Assembly: GCA_038049695.1 (NCBI GenBank)
Contig: CP142452.1
Span: 71,863,501-71,927,500 of the forward strand
DNA length: 64,000 nt
Reading direction: 5' to 3'
Origin: Cinnamomum chago
Lineage: Eukaryota > Streptophyta > Magnoliopsida > Laurales > Lauraceae
Made by a program: the position numbers and the translations under genes. Positions 1 to 12,700 of this stretch are shown here, in pieces. The notes beneath the pieces are model-generated. The model searched no databases and was not told the origin of the DNA. It was given only the letters and a program-made list of their open reading frames with translations. The first letter of the stretch is position 1. Each line of letters starts with the position of its first letter.

Positions 1-779
1 GTTGGGTGTGTGTGTGCTGCAATGAATGCATGAAGGCAATGGTTATTTATACTCTTTCCACACTACTTGTAGCCTCTCTTCACACTGAGTATTGGGATAT
101 TGCAACATTTTGTTTCATTTTGTGACACCAAAGTGGTTTATGGGGCACTGACTATTGGTCTATTAAATGCAAGTTGATCTTGAATAACAAGTGCGTGATG
201 GAAAACAGCAGAAACATGATAACAGATTAGAGGAATCAACTTAAATGCACGACTTTGAAAAAACGGAAACGAAAGCCATGCACACCTGTTAGGACCAGCC
301 TGCATTTGATGTCCATTGATCCACCATTTTATGTTCAAACTTAGGAGTTCTTTTCTAAAATCATCCTTTCAGAGGGAGGCATAGGTGAAATGATTGGGAT
401 GATTTGGTTGAAGCTGATTTTTTCCCCTTTAGAACATTTCACAGTGGACCCCACTGAATGGATGTTTCCAGTTGGACTTAATTTCTACAAATAGTCTTAG
501 AAGTTCATTTTATTGGTCATTTATCAGATTATAAGAGTTAAATGGAGACTTTCATATTTGCCTCAAGGTCGATGAAAGGGCGCTGGACGATATGAATGGT
601 CATATTAATTGATTAAATTGCCCTTGTTCAGATTGAAACTCATAGCATTATGTATACATTGAAGTTTTATTATGAAAAAATGTAACAGATCTCTCCAGTT
701 GTTTCTGCAGTTTGGTGTAGTGTTGCACTTTAACTTTTAGTAATGCTTCGTCAATTCATAATATGATTTTGTTTGGCAG
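1..779. other. Probable intron or upstream part of the aminotransferase gene
   Basis: No exon with convincing splice sites and homology was found. A polypyrimidine stretch ending in TTTGGCAG precedes the first recognised exon at 780, so at least the right part is intron. Confidence 0.5.
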
Positions 780-3700
780 GTTACATCTGGAATGAGTCCA
801 GCTTTCAATCTTTATGGATGCACCTTAATTGGTATGCACGGTCATGCTTCTTTTTCAACTGTTATGGTTATATTGATCTGAGTTTTTTTTATGCTAAATG
901 AATATGTTTTTGAGAAATCATGCAGTGCTTGCTGAATGGAAACCGCCAGTATATGATAATACGGGTGGCATCACTTTAGTGACTGCTACTACACGTCGAA
1001 ATTCGCCAAATGTAAGATTTATATTTATCTTTTTCTCATCTTCAAGAAAGTAATCATTCAGACTATCTATTGAAATTCAGCAATTGGCAAAATCTAGGAT
1101 CATGTTACGCTTATAAAAGTCATCTGTTTTCCGGTTTAGTTTACTTATTAGTCAAGTGTGGTGATGATTAATCATATGATTTTGGGTTGTTAATGGTTTT
1201 CTGTATTTCTGTTATACATGTCATGGTATTGGTTTACTAGGGCCCTCAAATATCTATCCTTTTAGGGGTTTGTCATAGGGTTCAAAAGGGCTGAATCGGA
1301 CTTAGACTTGGCCTGAGCTGAGCCGAACCGAGCCGGATGCGACTTGGACAAGTCGCACTGACTGTTATTCATTTATGAGAGAGGGTTTGTTGCAAAGAAG
1401 AAGAAAATTGAGTGGGAATGGGGACTCGGCTGATTGAATGTATAATTCATGTATCATTCTGAATCGTCCCACGAAAATAAGGCTGGCGGTGTTTGGGGCT
1501 GCTCTATTGGGCTTCCAGACTAACCTGCCTTGGGGGATGGGTCTTGCCTGAGGTGATGTGTTGGGCTTGTGCGCCAGCCAAATAAATGAGCCGGATTTGG
1601 GAAGATTTTTGATGATTTCTCAGCCAAGGTCATCGCAGGCCCAATATGGCTATAATGGGCTATGAGTGGGGCCTGACTTTCAGGCCTCATATATAAATGG
1701 GCTGGGATCACATAATTTTCAAACCCTAGTTATATCTGATCAAGCTCATTGCCGGTTAATGTTGTTTAGAAAATCTTTGAACAGAAAAAAAAATTTGAGT
1801 TGCAAAATTATTTGTTGAATTTTTTTCCTGTTAATTACTATATTGAGCCTTCATATTGGAGAATTTTGGTTTTCCTCTGCCGTATGTCGTTTTGCTGTGT
1901 TCCTCTCCCAAGCCTGGATAAAGGAGAATTTTGGTTTTCCTCTGCCCTATGTCGTTTTTGCTATGTTCCTCTTCCAAGCCTGGATAAGGGAGGTTTCATC
2001 TTACTGGAAGTTGACCATAAAAAGCTTTCCAAATTATATTTTAGATTCTATTCTCAAGAAAAGTAGGTATCTGCCAACCCTAACTTGATGATGGGATAAG
2101 GCTACAATGTGATGCTGACATTGAGGTGTGCTGAACTTGACCGACCAAATTTACCATGAAGCTAGAAAATTGCACCATCCAACTGGCTTCTGCAGATTTT
2201 TACAGGATCTGGAACCTTCCTTACCATATGTGGGATAGAAGTTAGAGCTTATACTACATTGTAGCAGTGTGGGATTTCTTTTGACAGAATGAGATGCAAT
2301 TATTTTATGTCTGATAGCTCACAGTTCATTACTCAGTTTGAGTTATGGCTTTCAATTGGCAGAGGAATCATGTCATTGCCGAACATGATATTTGACTTGG
2401 CAATTACAGCTAAAAGCTGCCTAGCTAGATAATGGGTTTGTTTGGAAATTGGATGCACCAGAATTGTAATCGGTTTGAATATCCTGGTGCATAATGTCCC
2501 GTCTGTTCTCTGTGCGAAAAAATTGAGTCATTTAGTTCAGATACTCTTTCCAGCCGTCTCTGTACCTAGTCATTACTGCTATTGGTTCCTGATGTTGATT
2601 TGGGCGGAGATGTCAGAAAAAATGGCATACGATATAAATGTGTTTTGTATAGTTGTGTCACAACAAGCATACTGCCTTTGATTGTAAGAAACCATATACC
2701 AATACAAAAACTTAAGCTGATAGGTGGAAGGCCCATTCAGGTATATTAAGACATGTCAAGCCTATTACTTAGGCGATGTGGGATGTGGGACTTCCCAACA
2801 CTCCTCCTCACGTGCAGGCCTAATAGATTTCATGGATGGGCCTGTCACACGGGCTACACAAGAACAACGGGATAGAAACCCGCTCTGATACCATGTAAGA
2901 AACCATATACCAACTCAAAAGCTTAAGCTGATAGGTGGAAGGCCCATACAGGTATATTAAGACATGTCAAGCCTTTTACTTAGGCGATGTGGGAAGTGGG
3001 ACTTCCCAACATTGAAGACCAGATAAAGGATGGATATGGTAGGACATGCCATGGGTACAACAGGAACACGGATCTTACTCGTAGAAGGCAAATTATCTGA
3101 TACAATATGGACCATTCCAAAAAAAAAAAAGTATCTGATACAATATGGCATGATGCATTGCCTTTTTTGAAGTATCCGGTTAGCATAGCATATAGCTCAG
3201 TAGGAACTTTTTATTTTATCAAAACCAGTTGAACCTGTTGTGATTCATGACAGTGATACATCTAATGTGCACTAAAGAATTTGTTTAAATTCCCTCCTTA
3301 CACTTTACTGTTTGTAATAAAACCAACATCTTGGGTACATCCAAAACATCCACTTACGCATCTTCCAGAGTCATTTTAACTCATTCTGTTGCTTTTTTGC
3401 CAGAATTTGGATTCAAAGATTCATCACAACAATCTGATCAACAATATATTGGCGAAGGTTTTCTTCTTTTTCAACATAGTGACTCTTCTATTTGTTGAAA
3501 CATCTATTGCCTATTTACGTTTTCTTTCAACTTAAGATTGAATTGATAACAGTGAACTGGTGGGCTGGCAATTGGCATAGGTAGAAGGTAATCTTGCCAA
3601 GGCAGATGATGCCATCATGCTGGATCAAGATGGATTTGTGTCAGAGACTAATGCTACAAACATTGTGAGCTTACGATTCCACTATGATCTTGAAGATTAA

Positions 3701-6700
3701 TATTATAAGTTATAACGTAGACAGACTTGAACATGCACGCATCTGTTTTCCTTTCCACCCACTAATTGAAAATGATGTATTTTATTATAATGCAGTTCTT
3801 AGTGAAAAAAGGGCGTGTATTAACACCTCATGCTGATTACTGCCTTCCTGGCATTACTCGTGCAACTGTAAGTGGCATGAACTTTCATCTTCTAATTGTG
3901 CAACTGTCTTTAAAGATGCACCTCTTCTCTTTGTTTTTAGCAAGTAATTGAACACTTATGTGGTTGCACTTGAAATAGAAGAGATGAGGGATTGGTATTT
4001 CTTTCTCATAAGCTGATCCCCCAGTTGGAGAGGGATATGTTGAGGGACACTACAATCCATATCATCATTTATATGGTGGGCCTATAGTGTATGGAAGACA
4101 AGATCATGTTCTAGGCAGTATATGTGAGTGAAATAGAATGGAAGCAATTGTGAGAGAGAATGCTCAATGTCGTGCCCCTTTGGGTCGACTGTTGTTCATA
4201 TATATAAGGGCTCAATTCCCTGATTACAATCAATTACGAATCTTAGATCCTAAATTGTAGCAACAAATTAAGTATATCCTTTGACTAAGTACAATACAAT
4301 AAATGGGTACAATAAATGGGCCTAAATGGATTGGCCTGGATTGACACCCCCCCTCAAATTGATGCTGGGGAGTCATAAAGCAGCAATTTGGAGACAAGAA
4401 ATTGATGTCGAGGCCGATGAAGTCCTTTCGTGAAGATATCTGCAAACTAAAACTCTGTAGGGACATGAGGTAGACGAATGACATCACGCTTATATTCATC
4501 TCGAATAAAGTGGCAGTCAACTTCGATATGTTTGGTGCGTTCATGGAAGACGGGATTTGCAGTGATGCGGATAGCCCCAGTATTATCGACATGCAATGGA
4601 GTAGGAGAGGTTTGAGTGAACCCGAGTTCCGAAAGAAGTCCCCGTAGCCATAAGATCTCAGAACAAGCAGAAGACATTGCCCTATATTCAGCTTCCGTGG
4701 AAGATTTGGACACCCGTTCTTGTTTCTTGCATTTCCAAGAAATGAGAGAATTTCCAAGGTACATGCACCAACTAGTAGTAGAACGGCGTGTGTCTTGACA
4801 GCCTGCCCAGTCAGCATCCGTATAAGCGGTCAGATGAAGAGGATTATCCTTTGGATAATATAAGCCACGAGAGACAGTTCGCAGCAGATAGCGAATAATC
4901 CGCTTCACAGCTGTCAAATGAAGGTGTCGAGGAGCTGTCATGAATTGACTCACAAGAGTAACAACATAGGATATGTCAGGTCTAGTGATGGTGAGATAGA
5001 CAAGACTTTCCACCAGACGCCAGTAGGTATGAGGATCAGAAAGAAGATCGCCATCATCTTTACTTAACTTGAGATTTACCTCGACAGGTGTATCAACAGG
5101 TGAAGAATCATGGAGGTCAGCCAACTCGATAAGATCTGATGTGTATTTGTGTTGATTAACAAATAGACCTTTGGGAGATTGATGCACCTCTAAGCCCAAG
5201 AAATAATGCAATGGGCCCAAATCCTTCATACGGAAGGAATCCTTGAGAGAAGCTTGGAGAGATTTGATCATACCATCATCCGTGCCAGTGATAATAATAT
5301 TGTCAACATAGACGAGAAGCACAGTAACACCAGTAGATGTGTGGCAGAGAAAGAGAGATGGATCATAAGGACTCTGGGTAAAGCCACTCTCGCGTAAGCG
5401 ACTCTGGAAGGTTTCGAACCATGCCCGAGGAGCTTGCTTTAGACCATAAAGCGATTTGCGCAGGCGACAGACAGTCCTATTTGAGGGAGAGGGGACACCT
5501 TGTGGTATCCGCATATAGACTTCTTCCTGCAGATCCCCATGGAGAAATGCATTTTTGACATCCATTTGGTTTAAAGGTCAGGATTTAGATGCAGCAATGG
5601 CGAGAAGTAACCGAACAGATGTCATTTTTGCCACAAGTGCGAACGTTTCCTCATAGTCAATGCCATACTCATGTCTGTTTCCGAGTGCTACAAGTTGAGC
5701 TTTGTGTCTATCCAAGGACCCATCAGATTTAAGTTTGATCGAGTAGATCCATTTGCAACCAATGTGTTTAATTGTTGAAGGACACTCCACAATATCCTAG
5801 GTGTGATTCTGATCCAATGCATCCAATTCCTCCTTCATTGCCTGGTTCCAACAATCGTGTTGTACAGCCTGCAAATAAGAACTAGGGATAAGGACAGAAG
5901 ATAGGGTTGTCATCAAAGAAGTATGGGTAAATCCATACCTCTCAGGCAGTCTAGAATATCTGGAGGAGCGACGCAAGGCTTGAGTAGGCGCGGAACCAGT
6001 GGTTGGGGGAGGAGCAGGAGGACGGCCATCCGCAGTGGTAGGTTTTTCCCGTCGGTGATACACAAAATCAGGATTAAACCTAGTAACAGTTGTTTGATCC
6101 GTTGTTTGATCCGAGAAACTAGGTAAGAGAGCTGGTGAAGATGGTTGGGGACAGTCTATGTGAGTTTGGAAGAAATACTGATTTTCAAAGAAAATAACAT
6201 TGCGAGAAACCCGGATACGACGTCCAATGGGATCATAACAAACAAAACCTTTTTGATTAGTGGCATAACCCAGAAACGCACACCTGCGAGATTGCGCAGT
6301 TAGTTTTGTTCGTTTCGTGAGAGGAAGATAAACAAAACAAACACAGCCAAATGTATGAAGGTGATCAAACACAGGTTGTTGCCCAAACAGTTTAAAATAA
6401 GGTGTGAAATGATCAATGGTAGGTGATGGAAGGCGATTGATGAGATAAACTGCGGTGGTGAGTGCTTCAGTCCAAAAACGAGGGGGAACGGAAGATTCAA
6501 TGAGAAGTGTTCTAGTTACATCAAGGAGATGTCTGTTTTTCCGTTCCGCGACTCCATTTTGTTGTGGAGTATACGGACATGTACGTTGAGAAATGATTCC
6601 TTTAGAGGTTAGAAAAGATTGAAAATCATTGGACACATACTCCCCCCATGAGTCTGATCGTAAAATCTTAATGCATGTGGAGAATTGTGTTTCAACATAG

Positions 6701-9700
6701 CTTAAATTTTTTTAAAAGCATGAAGAACATCAGACTTTGAATGTAATAAATAAATCCAAGTAAATCTGCTGTAGTCATCAATGAAGGTGACAAAGTACTT
6801 AAAATTACTATGAGAAAGAGTCGGAGCAATACCCCAAGCATCACTGTGAATTAAGTCAAAACATGCAGTGCTCCTTGTGTTAGAGTGTGGAAAAGGTAAA
6901 GTTTTACTCTTTCCTAATTTACAAGCATCACATTCAAACGAAGCAGAATCAATAGGTTTATTTAATAATCCAGATTGAAATAAAGTAGACATTGTAGAGG
7001 CATTCGGATGACCAAGTCTATTATGCCACAACCGAGAATTATTCTTAATGAAAAAACAAAATAACTGATGTAAAGAGTTATTCGGAATAAATGCAGACAC
7101 TGGTAATGAAAAAAGCCTTCCACGCTTAGGCCCTCTCGCGATCACTTCCCCCGACTCCTGGTCCTGCACAACACAACCAGAAGGAGAAAAAGAGACATTG
7201 TAGTTATTGTCAACAAGTTGACCCACAGAAACCAAATTGGTAGCAAGATGAGGAGAAACTAGAACATTGGTTAATGGGAAGGGGCTAGGGGTATCACCAA
7301 CAGAGGTGATTGGAAGATGATCGCCGTTGGCAGCTCGGACAGTAAGATGACCAGTGTAAGGAACAACATTTTGTAAGTTTAGGGCTGAAGTGGTCATATG
7401 GTTACTTGCACCAGAATCTAAGTACCAGGTATTGGAAAGAGAGGAAGCACCACCTGCAATGTTCATGGAAGCTAAGGCATTGATGATCATTTGGTTTACC
7501 ATCTCAGGGGTGAGAGGAGCTGGTGATGCAGATCGTGAGGAACCAGGTTGGGAGGAAGAATTATACTGCAGAGAACCACTAAAGTCAGATGATGCATATG
7601 GTGTTGGTCACTGTGTAAGCACTAGGAGCGGACTGCACATAGTTGCGGGAAGCAGAATTGCGATTCTTCTTCCGGCATTCTGCAATAACATGACCAGTGG
7701 CCTTACAATATCGGCAAATTTTTGCCGTACATTGATTTGCATAGTGACCATATTTCTTGCAGTTATGGCACTGAACTTTACTGATGTCCAGAGGAGGTGG
7801 TCTGGTTGTAGCAACATAGGCAAGGAGAGCCTCAATAGATCTCTGTTGTTCCAGAGTAGTTTTAGTGACCAGACGTTGTTCTTCCCGTAGAAGTTCTTGA
7901 AGACAATCATCCAAGCCAGGAAGAGAAGCCCTGCTCATCAAGTTAGATCTAACGGGCTCAAACTCCATACGAAGTTTCATAAGAAACTGATCCCGATGGC
8001 TACTTTGTTGTAAGGGAAGTAGTTCAGGGAGGAGAGCTTCAGATACCGTGGCAAACTTTATCTCATCATATTCGGACCACAGTCTGCAAAATCCATTGTA
8101 ATACTCCTGAACAGATTGGGTGCCTTGAGTATAGTGAGAAATATCAAGTTCCAATTGAAATTGACGAGCAGCATTGCCTTGTTGATAGATCTTATGAAGA
8201 TAGTCCCACATTTCACGGGCAGTTTTGCAAGGTCTGAGGTTGAGGATAAAAGATGGGTCAACGGAGCCTAGTAACCAGGTTTTTATTTTAGCATCCTTAG
8301 TTTTCCAAGCTAATATCTTCTTGTCATCTTCAGCAGGTTGAGGTTCAGATCCATCAATGTGTGCCCAGAGTTCCTTCCCTTCTAAGTAAATTTGAAATTG
8401 GAATGCCCATGAGGTATAATTTTTTCCATCAAACTTAACCAGGGTAATTTCAGATTTGTCCATGACTACCCAAAACAAGCAATCAATTCAGAAAGTAGTA
8501 ATGGCAGTAACTAGCAGAACGATGAATAAGCAATCAAGCAATGACAGTAACTAGCAGCAAGAACTAGTAAAATGAGGAAGTACAGATGCACTAGCAAAAC
8601 GTCCGGACAGCAGACAGTAGGAACAGAAGGAACCACCAATAGCAAACAGAATGAACCAGCAGCAGCAAACAGCAGTAACAACAGCAACCAGCAGGAATAG
8701 CATGAACCAGCAGCAGTAGCTTAAATCAGATTAGCAGAAGAAACTACCAGAATGAAGAATGAGAGAGTCCTTAACAGAACAGGCAGGAATGATCAACCAG
8801 AACAGGATGCAGCAGCAGAAATGTCCAGCAAAGAACCAGAACAGTCAAGCAGCCAAAAAATTCCAGAAACCGGTACCCAAAACCCAAAAACGTCCAGGTC
8901 GTCAGGGAGAGGAACTGAACCTGGGCCCCACCTGATGATCTCTTGATAGATCAGAGAGTGGGGATGGGTGAACAGGATAATCACGCAACTATTGGAAGTG
9001 GTCCTGGTCAAATCAGATCCAGATCCTGGATTTTGGACGGCCGAGATAAAAACAAGTGGAAAAAATTGAATTTCCACAAAAATAGGTAGAAGACCTACCT
9101 CAAATCAGAATAAATGTTGGAAAAATCTTCATAAACAAGAAGATATACAGTCGACCAAGAGGGAAGAATCCGCCGAGATTGGTGTTGTTGATCACAGGTG
9201 GGTCACGCCTGATCAGAGATGATCAGGGATGATTAGAGAGGATCCAGCTGAAGAAAAAGATCACAGATGGCTTCCAAGGCTTGGAAGATGACTCAGGAGA
9301 CGATCAGATGATCGATTTGTCTCTGATACCATGTGAGTGAAATAGAATGGAAGCAATTGTGAGAGAGAATGCTCAATGTCGTGCCCCTTTGGGTCGACTG
9401 TTGTTCATATATATAAGGGCTCAATTCCCTGATTACAATCAATTACGAATCTTAGATCCTAAACTGTAGTAACAAATTAAGTATATCCTTTGACTAAGTA
9501 CAATACAATAAATGGGTACAATAAATGGGCCTAAATGGATGGGCCTGGATTGACAGTATATTGGGAAGTGTTTGATTTCAAGGACCCACCAGATCAATGA
9601 CTTGTATTACTGAAAAGTGGGACCACATGCAAAATTGCTGGGTTGGAATAAAAATTGATTCTTTCCATTCAGCATTATTTAATAACATGCATATAGGCTA

Positions 9701-12700
9701 TAGTTAAATGCCATTTCCCAATGTTACGCTACAGCCTATCTTTGATCAATAGTAAGTATTGGCAGAAGATATGAGAATGGGAGCTGCAAAGCAGCATTTC
9801 TCAAATGTCAGCAAGTGTAAATAGCAGGGAACTGGTAGAGTCCATATTGTATTTAACTAAGGTTTGACAGAAGTTAAAAAAACAAGACTGATACTTGTTT
9901 CCATGTTGGTTGAATACATGTTTATCAGCTTGCAATTAGACTTCTATGCCACGATGTCAGTACAGTATTGAGTATGGCAAGAATCAGATATGATGGATTG
10001 TCTAAATACCTACTTAAGGATATTGGTGCCTCTGGGTTATTGAAAACTCACAAGTACAATCAAGTTAAAATATTTCTCGAAAAATATTTGTGACTCAGTG
10101 TTGTAATCTAATTCGTATTATTAATGAGAACATACACATTGGTTGAATTAGCATCGGAGGGCGGGTTGGACTAGAGAAAACTCTAACACTCCCCATTAGG
10201 ATCCTGCATAATACCAGCATTACCTGCTGATCCAGGATTCCCCTTAGAGCTGTTCTTACGAATGCGTCACAGATATCTAGGGTTTTCCAGCATAAGGTTT
10301 GAAAAACCCTCAAACTGGAACGTGAAGAGAGTTAACAAAAAGAAGATGAATTGGAGAGGGAAGACTGCTTTCTTAATGCAATCTACAATTGAAATTTAAT
10401 TTCAAAGCATATATCCAAATTTCATGAGTGCTGCAAGACACCAAGTGGTGTTGGCGATTGTCCTTGCTCAGTTGCACCTGCCATTCTATATAAAATTGGA
10501 AGTCTTGGACAAAGCAGCTTATGATCAACAACATGCATCCTCCAAAACCTCATATTTGATTGATTGCCTATGCTTAACCTGGCACGCTTTTGAGTTTTGG
10601 CAATAATCTTTTAGTCAAGTTGCTCTCCATAGATTGGATGCTCTATAAGTTGTGAGGTTTGGACCAATCGACCTGGATGTCTTTACAATATATGAAGTTA
10701 TCATTTATATTAAATAGAAAGTGCTGATACCAAGGAAAATTGAGAAAAAACTAAAAGAATTGTTCCAGCTATGGTGTTTGCCTTTTTTATCACGTATTTG
10801 AGTCCCGTATATTGGACTTATTTATTCTCATCTTACTAGTTAATATGGTATAAAAACAAATTTCTTTCACAAATTGGCATAAGTTTTTGCAAAGAACTGA
10901 TAAATTCAATCCATGATTTCAGGTTATGGACCTAGTGGTAAAAGAAAATTTGGTCTTACTGGAGAGACGCATCAGTCTATCTGAATTCCATACTGCAGAT
11001 GAGGTTTACTTCTTATTTTCATTTTCTTTGAAGTCGAAACCACTAAATCAGGTTTATTTCTTATTTTCATTTTATTTGAAGTTGAAACCTCAAAGCTGCA
11101 TCTATCAGTTGGGACTCCTTCCATATGTAGGATATGCTTTGATGTACCCCAAATCAAGTAGGTGAGAATATTTTGGCAGAAAGGTAATTGTTAAGTTGCG
11201 CATTTAAGGAATGGAAATCTAGAGAGACAGCAGGTCTGATACTGCTTTTCTGGATACGCCCTAGAGTCACAGCAGGTCTGATACTGCTTTTCTGGATACG
11301 CCCAAAACTGAAGTCAACATTGACATTAATAATAATTTAGGAGAAGGTAGAAAGATATGAAGTACATCTGCCCGAATGCAGATCAAAATTTATAACCATC
11401 TGTTCTAAAGAAGAAATAAAATAGATCTTGATGAGGGGTAAGTCCTAAATGCCCAACGCGATATTGTTTAAGGTGTCAATTTGATCTTGCTATCACCAAG
11501 TACAATGTTGTTTTGAAAAAAAATAAAAAAAAATCTAATACTCATCTGCTACTGACAAAAGAACATTTTGCTTGCAGGTGTGGACAACAGGAACAATGGG
11601 AGAGCTTACTCCGGTAAATTCCTTTCACTGGAAACTTTAAAATGAACAAGTTCCTTATTTATGGTCATTAACTTCAGTCAACCTAGTATTTTTTTCCCAA
11701 GTCAATATTATTAATGGTCACAGAAATTTACAACAAAAATAATTACTGCTTTGAAGGTATGATAGTTATGGGAGTTGGGCCATTAGCACATGTGAACCTA
11801 CCAAGTGCAGTTCCCATCTCTTTGACTAAGCACCTAGGGATTTTGTAGCTATCAATATAAGAAAAACGAATATATATTTGTGTGCGTAAAGGGTTTAGCT
11901 GTTTCAAATTCAGCTGAGTTTTTCTGGCAACAATCATTTAACCAAGTGTTCGTAACTAATCCTACAGTGTTTTTCTGGTAACAATAATTTAAACCAAGCG
12001 TTTGTAACTAATCCTACACCAACTCTACTGATTTTCACAAACAATATACATTTGCAGCAGACCCACATGGTGGATTCACCTGATTCTCCACCTTTTTGTT
12101 TGTAGGAAGGAGTAGAATGAAATGAAATTGAGTGTCAAATCAAGATAAAAAGAAAGTGGAGGGATTTGGAGGGGAAAAACACCTTTTTTTGTCATTTTGT
12201 TGTTGTTTAAGAGTACATTTTTTGTCATTTTGTGCTTTGAAGAGTACCTTGTTTTTGTCATATTGTGCAACTAAAAGTACCATTTTTGTCATTTTGTGAT
12301 TTTCTCTCCAAGTCCCTCCACTTTCTTTTTATCTTGATTTGACACTCAATTTTATTTCATTCTACTACTCTCTTCAAAAAAACGGGGAGGGATTTGAAAC
12401 AGTGGGGTGATAGCTGGGTATTCATTTTCCATCTCCCCTTGACTCATTTCCCATTAAAGAGGAGATTATTTTATGGTCATTTTTGGATATTTACATTTGT
12501 TTATTCAATTTTAACCACTTTAGAAATACAAGTTCTATAATTTCTAGGAATTCAATTACATAAAAAAAATGGGCCCTTGGGATGTCACCATGTTCATCAA
12601 TCCAGCTTGTATTCTGCACATGTATGACTGTATCCCACATTCTGCATTTGCAGCCACAAATAGAGCTAGAATGTAAGATAAACTAACCTATACGTTCAAA

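Larger units (their letters stand above)
4123..9555 (-). mobile_element. Ty1/copia LTR retrotransposon, full-length, coding region broken
   Basis: A 5433-bp element with 224-bp LTRs (4123-4346 and 9332-9555; three differences seen by eye) and a perfect 5-bp target duplication GTATA (4118-4122 and 9556-9560). It is antisense to the host gene and lies in the intron 3868-10922. The domain order gag, protease, integrase, reverse transcriptase, RNase H (integrase before RT) defines the Copia superfamily. The primer binding site and polypurine tract are present. Frameshifts and in-frame stops interrupt the polyprotein, so the copy is defective though the LTRs are still nearly identical. Confidence 0.95.

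Noticed and set aside
2683-3011. Cassandra-type TRIM (5S rRNA-bearing LTR)
   Set aside because: The LTRs contain no recognisable 5S promoter boxes, so it is only called a TRIM.
7390-7890. 166-codon plus-strand frame inside the copia element
   Set aside because: Antisense to recognisable gag and protease coding sequence; no motif of its own.
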